Part shown: positions 48,383-58,162 of the stretch, piece by piece
How positions within the stretch are numbered: position 1 is the stretch's first letter
Layout: the number at the start of each line of letters is the position of its first letter
Source: Neonectria sp. B-13
Lineage: Eukaryota > Ascomycota > Sordariomycetes > Hypocreales > Nectriaceae
Length of the DNA stretch: 64,000 bases
Reading direction: 5' to 3'
Assembly (NCBI GenBank): GCA_002682825.1
Contig: NOKP01000016.1
Span: 158,591-222,590, forward strand
Program-made: the position numbers and the translations under genes
Notes under the pieces: generated by a model
What the model saw: only the letters and a program-made list of their open reading frames with translations
Databases searched by the model: none
Told to the model about the DNA's origin: nothing

Positions 48383-49801
48383 CTAATGTTTATTATTTCC
48401 AGAAGACTCTTCCATAAGAGCTTTTAGGCGTTCATCACCCTCATACCGTTTCAATGCTACTTCTTTCCATTCATCCCAGCCCTGTTCAAACCCGAAAACC
48501 TGAAGGATGGCATTTGCCAACGGTAACGCGTAAGCCCACTCGGGCTCGAGCCCCAAGCCCCAGAAGAATCTTCTCGCACTCTCATCTCTCGTATGGCTTG
48601 CCAGCCCCTCCCCCTTCTCGCGCAAGGCATTGCTCAATGCAACATCTTTCGTACTAAGTGAGACATTACCATCGCAAAGAGCTTTCATGTTGGCGGATAT
48701 GAGGGATAGCGCAAATGCCTCTCGTCGCGGAACAACACGCGCCATCTGCCAGTCGATGATGCCGGTAATATTTAGGTCTTCGTCAACCATTAGGTGATCA
48801 CCCTTATCGTCGACGTGTTTCAGAAAAAACTTGTCCTCAGAATCGGACAACTGGGTTGCATTGTCTTGGAGAAAGCGATATACCAAGTAGGCTTCGATAG
48901 GAAACTGCGGATAGAGCTGGCCGTCCACAATCAACGCCAGGTACTGCTCGGCCCAGCCCGTGTAATATGCCGCCGAAGTTTCGAATGGCCCGTAGGGGTC
49001 AAGACAGACGAACCTGTCGCTGGCCGTAGCAGAGACTGATGGTAAGTCGCCAGGAAACTCGACACATAGTGACCCCGCTTTGGTGAACGGATGCTTCTCT
49101 AACTCCGCAAAGATCTCAGCGAGGCCCTTCCAGACTTTGGCGGTGTCTCCTTGACCATCCCACGGCTTGCCTGGCAACTCCTCCATGAAAAGAAAACAGA
49201 CCCCAATACCGTAGTCGGTACCCTCAGACGGGATGCCGAATGAGAAGGCCCGCGGTGCTGGTACTACAGTAGTCTCTAGGAATTTCAGAGTTGCATACTC
49301 GCTGCGGATCAGGTATTCCGCGAGAGAGATTGGGAACCCGACGGCAAAGCTTGAAACCCGCGGCACTCGCATGAGCCACGATGGGGATTCATTACAGAAG
49401 TGGATGCGGGCGTGGTAGTTGGCACACCCCGTAAGAGCGCCTGACCCAACAACATTTGAAGGGTGTTCGATGACGCAAGGTTTGCCATCGTTCAGGCTGG
49501 AAGCAAGTTCGCAGACTGCCTCCTCGTTGATCTGAGCACGAAGGTGGCCGATTTCAGCGGCAATGAGCGCGTTGTAGGCTGCATCATCCAGGTTCTTGAT
49601 ATAGAGCCGCAATTAGCAAACATTGCACTAAAACATAGTATATGTCTGGGTAACTCTAACCCCAGTGCTGCACTTGTGAAAATCCCGAGACATAGGAACT
49701 CCACAGAAGTAGCTGTTGCACATATCACACCCGGCTCCAACTGCGCGCGCACTCGGTCTTCCGCACTCAGACACCGAGCATTCAAAGAACCTCCGCACCA
49801 T
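48383..49801 (-). CDS. Fungal APH-type phosphotransferase with N-terminal Cys knuckle, two exons (450 aa)
   Basis: Exon 1 is 49801-49661 (47 codons), intron 66 bp (GTTAGA donor, TGCTAAT branch, ATCAAG acceptor), exon 2 is 49594-48383. The first 45 residues, MVRRFFECSVSECGRPSARA then CDMCNSYFC and a later HKC, make a small Cys/His cluster that I recall from many fungal members of this family. The rest is an aminoglycoside-phosphotransferase-like kinase domain: FLFMEELPGKPWDG (hinge), then KHVDDKGDHLMVDED (catalytic loop) and ITGIIDWQMA (metal-binding Asp kept). The usual HxDxxxxN loop reads HVDDKGDH, with His in place of Asn; I recall this variant as common in the subfamily, so it need not mean inactivity. 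The substrate is unknown. The exon 1 join rests on frame and family resemblance; the donor is weak. Confidence 0.82.
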
Positions 49802-50845
49802 TGTATGATTCGCGATGGGGAACGATATTGGTGTTTGGCGTGAAGAAGGTGTTGCAACGAAATGAAATGTGGAACACAGCGCACGGTAATTCCATCTGTC
49901 TGCTGCGGCCATCTCGATCGAGTAGCTAAACGGGCAATCAGCAACGCCGGGATGCCCTTGATATCTTCCGGCGCTTTGAACATCATACCACAATGACTAC
50001 TTAGCGCGACAGCTCCAAGACTAGTTGACTACGGTAGGAAAAAGGACATAACCTTCACGGTCACATGCCCAAGACGCAAGTAACGCCAGTGCCAACTGGG
50101 TAGGCAAATCGCTGATTCAATGGCCCGTCCGGGGGCTCTAGGCTAGCGGACCGGCGATGAGATCGGAATAGCATCGCACTCGGATCTAGCGAGCCTTCTG
50201 GGATAATGCCTGATGGAAAACCACCGAGATGCCATCAGATGGCCGTGCGAACTCCTACTAAGCTGCCCACCCGACACGTGTCTAGTTCCAATCCAAAAAT
50301 TCCTGATGCCGAGATTTAACGTCTGTCTGGTCTAGTTTCGGACGAGGATGTTCCTAGTAATCCGGAGAATGTCTGTGTGTTCAGGCGACAGCCGAAAACT
50401 GCAAGGCACAAGTTAGTTAGGCCGTTACAGATCAGAGATTAGAGATTCGTGGCCGTTGAGTCGAGTCGACTGAGGGAGGAGGCTTTGTTGGGAATTCTTC
50501 GGCGGAATTATCTTCTAGCCCACGTGGGCAATGTCTTTACTTAGATCGTCAGCGGAAATGCCGAAGGACTTGGTGCTTTGACGACGGTGAATGATGCTCG
50601 CGCTCTGAGCTTGGCGGATACTGTTTCGCCCAGAAGCTCCGGCAGAGAGCTTGGAGCTTCTGGAGCGCCCTGCATCCAATCGGCGGTAAATCTCCGGCTC
50701 GCTGCATTACGGGCCCCCGGCACCTCCACAGCTCGGTCCATCATGACACCTCATCGCAACTCGAATCACGACTTGCCACTGGCCGACCTGCCAGCGATTC
50801 TCTCTGCTTAGCTCTATGTGAGCAACCTCCCCGCACTACGGCACA
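49802..50845. other. Divergent promoter between phosphotransferase and yos9
   Basis: About 1 kb separates the two divergent start codons. No coding frame or strong motif is seen. Confidence 0.6.
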
Positions 50846-52390
50846 ATGCGCCGTCTGAATCTACTCCTGCTGGCCGCGGTCCAGCTCGCCGGAGCTCGTT
50901 CGCCCGGCTTCAGCATCCACGAGGACTTGCTGACGTTCCCTCAGGTTTGCTCCCTCCTCCGCTTCCCCTCCACGACGTCTGCTAATGCGATCCAGTTCGA
51001 GGTCATCTTTGCCAATGAATACATCTCAGAGAAAGATGCGAATGCCATCCTGGAGAGGCATAACCAACATCCCACCTACTCCGCCGACTTTGCGCAATCC
51101 ACCCTCGACCAGGCCCGCGAGGCCGATGATCGGGACAATGATGCCGCCAACGAGGAGAAGCCAGACCTGGCGTACACCTACGAGCTCATGAGCATGCCTC
51201 CCAATCAGTACCTTTGCTCGATCCCCGTCCTACAACCCCCCTCCCCCGACAACAAGACGGCCAACGAGCTCGCCAAGGCCGAGGAGGCACGCGAGCTGAG
51301 CCGCGCGACGGCAAGCGGGTGGGAGCTCGTCGCCCAGATCGAGGACTCTTGCCTCTACTTCATGTCCGGCTGGTGGAGCTACAGCTTCTGCAAGAACCGC
51401 GAGATCGTCCAGTTCCACGCCGAGCCGTCCATCCCCAACGGCCAGCCGCCCAAGCGCGACCCCAAGACCGCCGCGTACGTGCTTGGCATGACACCCACGA
51501 TCCCCGCGGCCGCCGCGTACCATGCCAAGCAGAACGGCCAAGAGTCGCCGCCACCCGCAGAGTTGCAAGTCAAAGGTGACCAGCGGTACTTGGTGCAGCG
51601 GCTGGAAGGGGGCACGGAATGCGATTTGACCGGCAGGGACCGTACTATCGAGGTCCAGTATCACTGCGTGCCGGGGTTGAAGAACGACAGGATTGGGTGG
51701 ATCAAGGAGGTCACAATCTGTGCATACCTCATGGTCGTCAACACGCCTCGTCTATGCAACGATGTGGCCTTTCTGCCGCCTGCAGAGACAAGAGCCAACC
51801 CCATCAACTGCCAGCTCATTGTCGACGAGAACAATCTTCCCCAGCTACTCGACCAGGACCAGTCGTCTCAGGAACCTTTCGTTCAGGAGTCGCAACAGCC
51901 AGTAGGCGAGGCCGCTGAGCCACCACCTCCAGAGAAGAAAGTGGTCAACGTCGGCGGCGTAATTGTAGGCGCACGCAAGGTGCTCTCGGGCGCCGACGAG
52001 GCCGGCAAACCGCCGGCGAAGCTCGCGCCGCCAAAGAGCTACTTCTCCCACTCGGAGACGGACGGCGAGCAGTTCCTCAAGGTGGTGGCGCAGGGCAAGA
52101 GCAAAGAGGAAGGCGGAGCGTGGGAGTCGATCTCGGACAAAGAGTTGATCGCCCTGGAGCTCAAAGTGGATGTCGTCGAGGAGATGATGGTGGAGATGCG
52201 CGAGCTCGCGGGCGACCAGGGCTGGAAGCTCGAGCTGGTGGAGCTACCCGGCGGCGTTAGGGAGCTTAGGGGCTACATTGACGAGGTGGACGAGGATAAG
52301 AAGCCGGCCAAAGCCGACGCCGATGCGAAGAAGAAGCAGGATGAGGAGGGCAGTGAGGAGAAGTTTTTCAAGAACAAGGATGAGTTGTAG
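50846..52390 (+). CDS. yos9: Yos9/OS-9 ER lectin, two exons (497 aa)
   Basis: Coding exons are 50846-50944 and 50996-52390. The 51-bp intron (CAG|GTTTGC ... TGCTAATG ... CCAG|TTC) is a multiple of three without stops, so the unspliced frame is also open and would add 17 residues. Splicing joins LTFPQ to FEVIFANEYISEKDA, the expected family sequence. Yos9 recognises trimmed N-glycans on misfolded proteins in the ER lumen and passes them to the Hrd1 ubiquitin ligase (ERAD). A signal peptide covers about residues 1-18. The MRH domain starts at Cys152 (SCLYFMSGWWSYSFC) and keeps the mannose-binding set Gln172, Arg249, Glu271 and Tyr277 in the usual contexts. The C-terminal part is charged and ends in KDEL, an ER-retrieval signal. 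All expected features are present. Confidence 0.94.
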   Translation: MRRLNLLLLAAVQLAGARSPGFSIHEDLLTFPQVCSLLRFPSTTSANAIQFEVIFANEYISEKDANAILERHNQHPTYSADFAQSTLDQAREADDRDNDAANEEKPDLAYTYELMSMPPNQYLCSIPVLQPPSPDNKTANELAKAEEARELSRATASGWELVAQIEDSCLYFMSGWWSYSFCKNREIVQFHAEPSIPNGQPPKRDPKTAAYVLGMTPTIPAAAAYHAKQNGQESPPPAELQVKGDQRYLVQRLEGGTECDLTGRDRTIEVQYHCVPGLKNDRIGWIKEVTICAYLMVVNTPRLCNDVAFLPPAETRANPINCQLIVDENNLPQLLDQDQSSQEPFVQESQQPVGEAAEPPPPEKKVVNVGGVIVGARKVLSGADEAGKPPAKLAPPKSYFSHSETDGEQFLKVVAQGKSKEEGGAWESISDKELIALELKVDVVEEMMVEMRELAGDQGWKLELVELPGGVRELRGYIDEVDEDKKPAKADADAKKKQDEEGSEEKFFKNKDEL

Positions 52391-54326
52391 GCATAGCGTC
52401 GTAGGCTTTTAGCGTTGAGGTTCATGGACGAGGCGAATATATACAATTCTCACTCACGTGCTGGCTGATGATGCTGCCAAGTTGATTATCAATATCCTAG
52501 GCGCGGCGTGTCACGAATATTCGGCGTTATCCGGAGTAAGTAATGGTGAATGAGTATAAGCAACATGACCTGAGAACCTGGCTGACATAAACTGCTAATC
52601 CGTACATGGTCTTGGAAGTTTACTGAGGTGGATCAAGTGGTCCTATGGCATACTGCCAGCTAGGCAGTCTGAGTCCAAGCATTTGTCCACGTTGAACGCA
52701 ACGTCGCCTGGGTACATTTCTCGTACCCCATCCAGCAAATTACACATACGCCGGGTTCGTGCCCCAAATATATACCCCAAGGTTCTTGAGGCCTTGGTGC
52801 CTGGGTAAGCTTGGGCTGAAGGATCTTCCATTGTGTCCTCATACCCGGACGCTAGTCTGCGTTGCTTGATTAGGGTACTCCATTGACTTCTATGTTTGAA
52901 GTCCCAGAAGCTTGTTTCTCTTGGGGCAATGGTTTTAGTATCGGCACGTTGTCTTGGTCGTCCGGTATGATAATGATATCGCCGCCACCTTAGCTAGTCC
53001 ATTTCCTGGTTCAGGGTTCGTGGAAGAGACAAGGTTTGCAACATCCTAGTGTAAGAACACAAGAAAGCGTACCGAACATACCCATCTCTAAAGGATCCAC
53101 AAGCGATGAGTGCTTAGAAGGCCGTAGATCTGAGAGTGCCTGATATTTTAACACCTAAGCTACTATAATATCTTAGACTTAATTAAGTAATTAAGTATAT
53201 AATTCAGTGCACCTATATATTGTGGTAATAGCGCGAGGCGGTTGTCTTAATAGAAAAAATCTAGCTTAAAGTGATGCCATGGATTCGTACTTCGTGCAGC
53301 TGTCCAGGGTCATCTAAGGTTTGGTATAGATCGTTGTGGAGTTGATCTCACTCATGGTTCTCTCTGGGAACTCCTGATCAATGCAGATTGCGCCAGCTCA
53401 CCAACGCCACTCATTCTCACGCATCAGTAGAAAGTCACTTGACGCCTTCCGCAGTGTAGAAGAGCGCATGCTGCAAGCATCTCATGAGTGGGTCTACTCG
53501 TTCCCAAAGGCTTTTCGGTTTGCATGAAGTTGCTGCGAGGCTTGAAGAAGCGGTATGCAACCGCCCCTGAGCCGCAGCCGTTCGATCCACTTGGACGCAT
53601 CTGCAGAGGAATTTTCGGGACCGAAGAAAAACCGTCGGATCGGAATCTCGAGCTGGGCACTTGCTGATGGCGGTGTAAGTGCCAATATGATGCGGTCTGA
53701 AGTTTTTGTTTCTTACAAGCTCGCTCACGAGGAAGCGCCACCCACCGGGGAGAAAAGCGCTACACACAATGGAGGGGCGGATTCCCCCGTTGAAACTTGG
53801 CTCAAAGTGGCAATTCGACGGGAACGGCTGAGATGGGGAACACACACGGCCGAAGGGGTTTTTCTTCTCGCTCGCTTCTCGCGGGTCTGGTCGGGAAGCC
53901 TCGAAAGCCACCGACCGGACGGACCGAGGCGATGCCAAAGTGGGTGTCAAGGTGCGGAAGGCGGATTTTGAGCCGGGCCCGTTCCCGGCGCCATTTTTGT
54001 GTGGGCGGCTTGCACGAATGTCTCGACGATGCGGGGGTTTATTCCTGTCAGGGTTCGTGCTCGTGTTGCTCTTGACAATGCAAGGGCTGACGTCTGCCAT
54101 CGTCTGGTGCTTACGGGAACCCTGGTGAAGCTTTGTCGGCGTTGCTGGTGATACTGCGAGGAGAACGATGCGTGTGCGGATGTGGCTTAGCGCCAGTGCC
54201 GGTTTAAGCGTTGCGGCCCGTTGGGGCTTTATGCCGAGTTGTACAAACGGTGGGATAACGGGATTGATCCGAACAGGACTATTCCAATTATAAAACTACT
54301 ATCATTATTTAGTCTACCCTTTGCCT
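52391..54326. other. Intergenic, including an AT-rich islet
   Basis: This lies between the ends of convergent genes. No gene is supported; a 221-codon minus-strand frame (53435-54100) has no family resemblance and overlaps long plus-strand frames. The segment 53140-53260 is strikingly A/T-rich. Confidence 0.5.
53140..53260. other. AT-rich islet, possible RIP-like relic
   Basis: This 120-bp segment is dominated by TTAA, TAAT and TATA steps in otherwise GC-rich DNA. Such composition is typical of repeat copies mutated by RIP in sordariomycetes, but no repeat family can be recognised from this remnant. Confidence 0.35.
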
Positions 54327-55430
54327 TCATATCCTAGCTTCAGACTCACGCCAGGGCGTGCAGCCGACCCAGTCACCCGATCCAGCACTGGCTGATTCCC
54401 AGAGAGTGCCCAGCAACGCCTTTTGTTGCATCCAGCTAAGAGTGAGAACCTCCTCCTCTGAGCCATGATCCTCGCAAGACTCCCCCACCGTACCCACGTC
54501 CACGAGCAAAACACGAGCAGAACGCTCAGGATCAAGGTCAGTCCACGGGTCAGTGAACGAATCAACATACACTAAAGTAAATGGTTTACGTGCGGCTTGG
54601 TTGCTCGCCTCTCTGCAAAGTCTCAATGTGTTCACCAGGTTGTCCTTGCTTCCGATTGACAACAAGTGTAATGCACCTCGGCGTGAGATGACCAATGTAT
54701 CTAGGCTCTGCACGCTGATGAAGGGGATGAAGTGCGTGCTCGCGTTCCCCAGCGATAACTGACGCAACTTCGGCCAGCTCGAAGCGTAAACCTCGAGCGC
54801 ATATCTGTCTAGAGGCCTGAAGGAGAAGTCGTCCCCGATGCTGGTGAATTCCTCGAGGTTGACGAGAGCGTCGAATCCAGGTCTTAGAAGACCTAGCAGC
54901 GCGTCGCCATCGTTCTGTGAATCGATGGCCGACAACGGCATGTTGATGACGAGGCGTCGGAGGGTTGGCGCTACCTCGAGGAGGATGCTTTGCACGAGGG
55001 CGCCGATGATGGAGCCAGAGGATCTAAGATCTAGGTCGGAGAGTGGAAATTCATACCCTTGGTATGCATCGCCGACACGGGTGTACCAGGGCCAGGCCTC
55101 GCTTAGCGGATTGTCATCCCCATGGTACAGACCCAGGAAGAGGTTGACTGGGCGGCGAACGTCATTGGGAGCGAGACACCGTAGCGCCGTTTCGAAATCC
55201 CGAAGCTTTCTCAAGGAATTTATATGTGGGCAGGACCGCCATAGGAGTTTCGAGGCAAGCTGGGAGATGGCCCTGGAGACTTGAGTCAAGGCGAGGAGGC
55301 ATTTAGTGGCCTCATGGGATGGCGGCAGGATGGTATCTGAATTACTGGGAGCTAGGGACTCGATTATGAGGAGAAGGATTTCGAGAGGCAGCTTTGGCTG
55401 AGAGGGAGCATTTGCGCGGGACGGCTCCAT
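54327..55430 (-). CDS. F-box-like protein (367 aa)
   Basis: A single exon starting at the first in-frame ATG (55430). The N-terminal stretch PKLPLEILLLIIESLAPS followed by CLLALTQVSRAISQLASKLLWRSC has the pattern of a fungal F-box, the Skp1-binding motif of SCF ubiquitin ligases. The remainder has leucine-rich spacing (APTLRRLVINMPLSAI, WPKLRQLSLGNAS, QSLDTLVISRRGALHLL) as in the variable, LRR-like substrate-binding part of fungal F-box proteins. There is no signal peptide or membrane segment. The substrate is unknown. A similar pattern occurs in proteins that use the F-box outside SCF complexes, so an E3 role is an inference. Confidence 0.75.
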   Translation of the reverse strand: MEPSRANAPSQPKLPLEILLLIIESLAPSNSDTILPPSHEATKCLLALTQVSRAISQLASKLLWRSCPHINSLRKLRDFETALRCLAPNDVRRPVNLFLGLYHGDDNPLSEAWPWYTRVGDAYQGYEFPLSDLDLRSSGSIIGALVQSILLEVAPTLRRLVINMPLSAIDSQNDGDALLGLLRPGFDALVNLEEFTSIGDDFSFRPLDRYALEVYASSWPKLRQLSLGNASTHFIPFISVQSLDTLVISRRGALHLLSIGSKDNLVNTLRLCREASNQAARKPFTLVYVDSFTDPWTDLDPERSARVLLVDVGTVGESCEDHGSEEEVLTLSWMQQKALLGTLWESASAGSGDWVGCTPWRESEARI

Positions 55431-58162
55431 GGTGTTGAGGGGGATGCCACAGCCGGGCTGAGGCGGGTTCAATGCGGGGAGGTCGAACCTGAGAAGGATA
55501 AAGAGGCACAATTCACATCACCGTTCATTACGGGCGACATGGATGGTTGGAAATGATGGCATTCGAGACCCACCATTTACAACGGTCGATAATGTATGAC
55601 GACAGGCATCTGGCAGACCCACTGCTGTAAAGCGGCAATGCTGGCCGATCGAACGGAAACATGAAACATGGAGTCGTGCCAGTTCCGCGAGCAATTGCAT
55701 GACCGCATCCCGGGACCGCGCTGACGTCGGTTTGTTTCCCTACGAAGGTTCAATCTATCCGTAGGAACACCGAAGAATCAAGCATTGGGTCTCGCGTCGT
55801 CTCTTTTCCGCGTCCAAACGAGCAAAGGAGAATCCACTCCACACCACAGCCCCAAAGGCACGACGCAGAAGCCGTCGTTAGAGAAGTCGCAGCCAAAAAG
55901 CAAAAGAACGAACAGAAGCAAAAACATGGCACCGACCCGGAGATGACGGCCTCTCGTTGGCCAGGCCGGTGTGACGGCATGGGGAGGGCTCCTCCTCGGG
56001 GGCGGGGTCCGTGGCCGGGAGCCGGGGGGGCATGCTCCCCAGGGCGGTGGGAGCGGGCGTGATTGGCGGCGGAGGGGGGTTCCATCTTTGCAGGTTTGGT
56101 GGTGATTGGGGCTTTGCCTTGCGGGTGGCAGACGTTGCCGGTGTTAGGGGTCGCCTCTCCCTCTTCCCCTTGCTCTCGAGGGTTTGTTGGTGGTGCCCGG
56201 GTTGTGATATCACCGAGGGGTGGGATGTGATTGTGATGGATTGGATGTGATGGACGATGGAATGCGGATGACCGGTCTGTAGGAAGTACAACTGCCGACC
56301 GGTCCCGGTCAGCGTCCATCAGCTCTCAGCTGCATGTTCCCAAACATAACAAACAAACAAGTCGACAAGCACAGGCCAGAAACCGGCTTCAGACGTCAAG
56401 AGCCGTGATTGTCTGGCTGGAATCCAAGCCAATTCCATCACGGGCCTGGAAATTGTGCAGCAGCTTCTCTCGCGGCCAGTGCACGCACGGCCTATCACCA
56501 CCGGGAGGTGCCCAGCGGCAGCCCAAACGGACCCCACCTGTGCACTAAAGTAGGATCAGCACCACCTAACAGCAGGCCTCAGCAGCGACCGCGCCCACTA
56601 ATCTTGCGGTACCTGGCCTGGCCCGCTGCGGCGCTAATGCGGTTGGGCACACATCCTGCCGGGGGGAGGGGGGGACTTCCTGGGTCCACTTCCCCCCTAA
56701 AAGGCTAAAGTTCCAATGATCAAGGGCGACTGTCGACGACTTCTCGTGCTGGGGCGCCGCCCGCCGCCCTGTGGCATGAGATGATGGATGGACTCCGTGG
56801 GCTGGACCTCAGACGGACTACAGCACTAGCAGCGATTTAGTTTCCAGCTCGGAGACCGTAAATGGATCTCCCTGCTCGTTTTCCCCAGCAGAAGAAAGCA
56901 TAGTTAGTACGCGGTATACTTCGGACAGCTCGAAGCTTCGTACGGATACCTCCATGTCACCGCGTACCACGGGTGGCCCTGGTTCCTTAGCAACTTAGGT
57001 TCCAGTCTTAGTGGCCTGGTCTGTGTGTCAGATTGCCATGTCGCCTCCACCAGCTCTCATCCATTCTTGGCCTTGATCACTTCCTCTCGCCTCGCTCCCT
57101 CTTCGCGTTTCCCTCTGTCTCTCCCTTAGACACCAAGACACCACAAGCACGAGACAAAGATTGACGGTTGTGTCTGTGTTACTGTCACTGTCTCACCTCG
57201 CCGCGCTCTCAAGTACTTCGTACCCGGTGCGCACCCATTTCATCAAACCTCCTCCGCCCTACCCACTTCTCCCGTCGCCCATCGACCCTCCGTGTCGCCT
57301 CTCCCACCGCTCCCGCCGTCGTCACCACCAACAATCCAATTCCGCCAACATCTCCTTCGCCCGTGTTCTTCCGCAGCCGTTCCTTTTCGCCCGTTCGCAC
57401 TCTGCTGCAGCTCCCTCTTCGAACCGACGCACCGCGAAGCTCCCGCATACACGTCATCCCCTGGTCCTGGTCAGTGGCTGTCGAACAGCTGAGACAGGAA
57501 AAAGCATCCCCTGCGACTTGTGCTTCTGTCTGCAACAACTCTTGTGTTTCTGGTCCTTGCACAACGGACCATCTCGCCAGTGTGCTCGCTTCCGACCGAC
57601 TCAGACTTTCTCGAGGCCAATCGTTTCATCAACTAGTCAATCCCCGACCGACCGTATAATCTGTGGTTGGGCGCATTCCGCGATGAGGTAGAGAACATTC
57701 TTGCTCTACCGGTCTATCGCCGTCTTTGCAGACTTCCACTCGACAACCCGACATGCTGTCTAGCCGCGTCCACCAGCGTGTCTAACGACCTGACGGGACA
57801 TCACCTCGAGATTACAGCTACAAGAGCGCAGCCAAGTCTGAAACCTTGCATGTTGACGTGATAGCTCGCCTAGTTCACTTCGAACTGCACACAATTCCCT
57901 TTGTCTCTTGGGCAAACTATTAAGCTGTTGCCCATAATCTCCACTGCTTTACACTTGCTTCTTCAAAGCGCCTCGAATCCAATTGTGCAGGTAATTTCCT
58001 GGATCCGACAACAGCTTGGACTGTGCATCATCGGTCCGCATTCGCATTTCCTCTTGGTTGGCCGGCCCGCCTGCAGCAGTACGCCTAAACCATACGCATC
58101 CCTTGCACTTTCAGAGCCTTTCACGCCGCAGTTGTCGACAACCAACAAGCAATTCCTTCGCA
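55431..58162. other. Divergent promoter and long leader of the CM1 gene
   Basis: About 2.7 kb separates two divergent starts. From about 57040 onward the plus strand is strongly C/T-rich and has open frames in two registers without domains, which is the look of a long 5' UTR, possibly with introns. No other gene is supported. Confidence 0.55.

Noticed and set aside
53435..54100. Minus-strand 221-codon frame
   Set aside because: It has no recognisable domain, overlaps long frames on the plus strand, and has basic/Ser/Pro composition typical of chance frames in GC-rich DNA.
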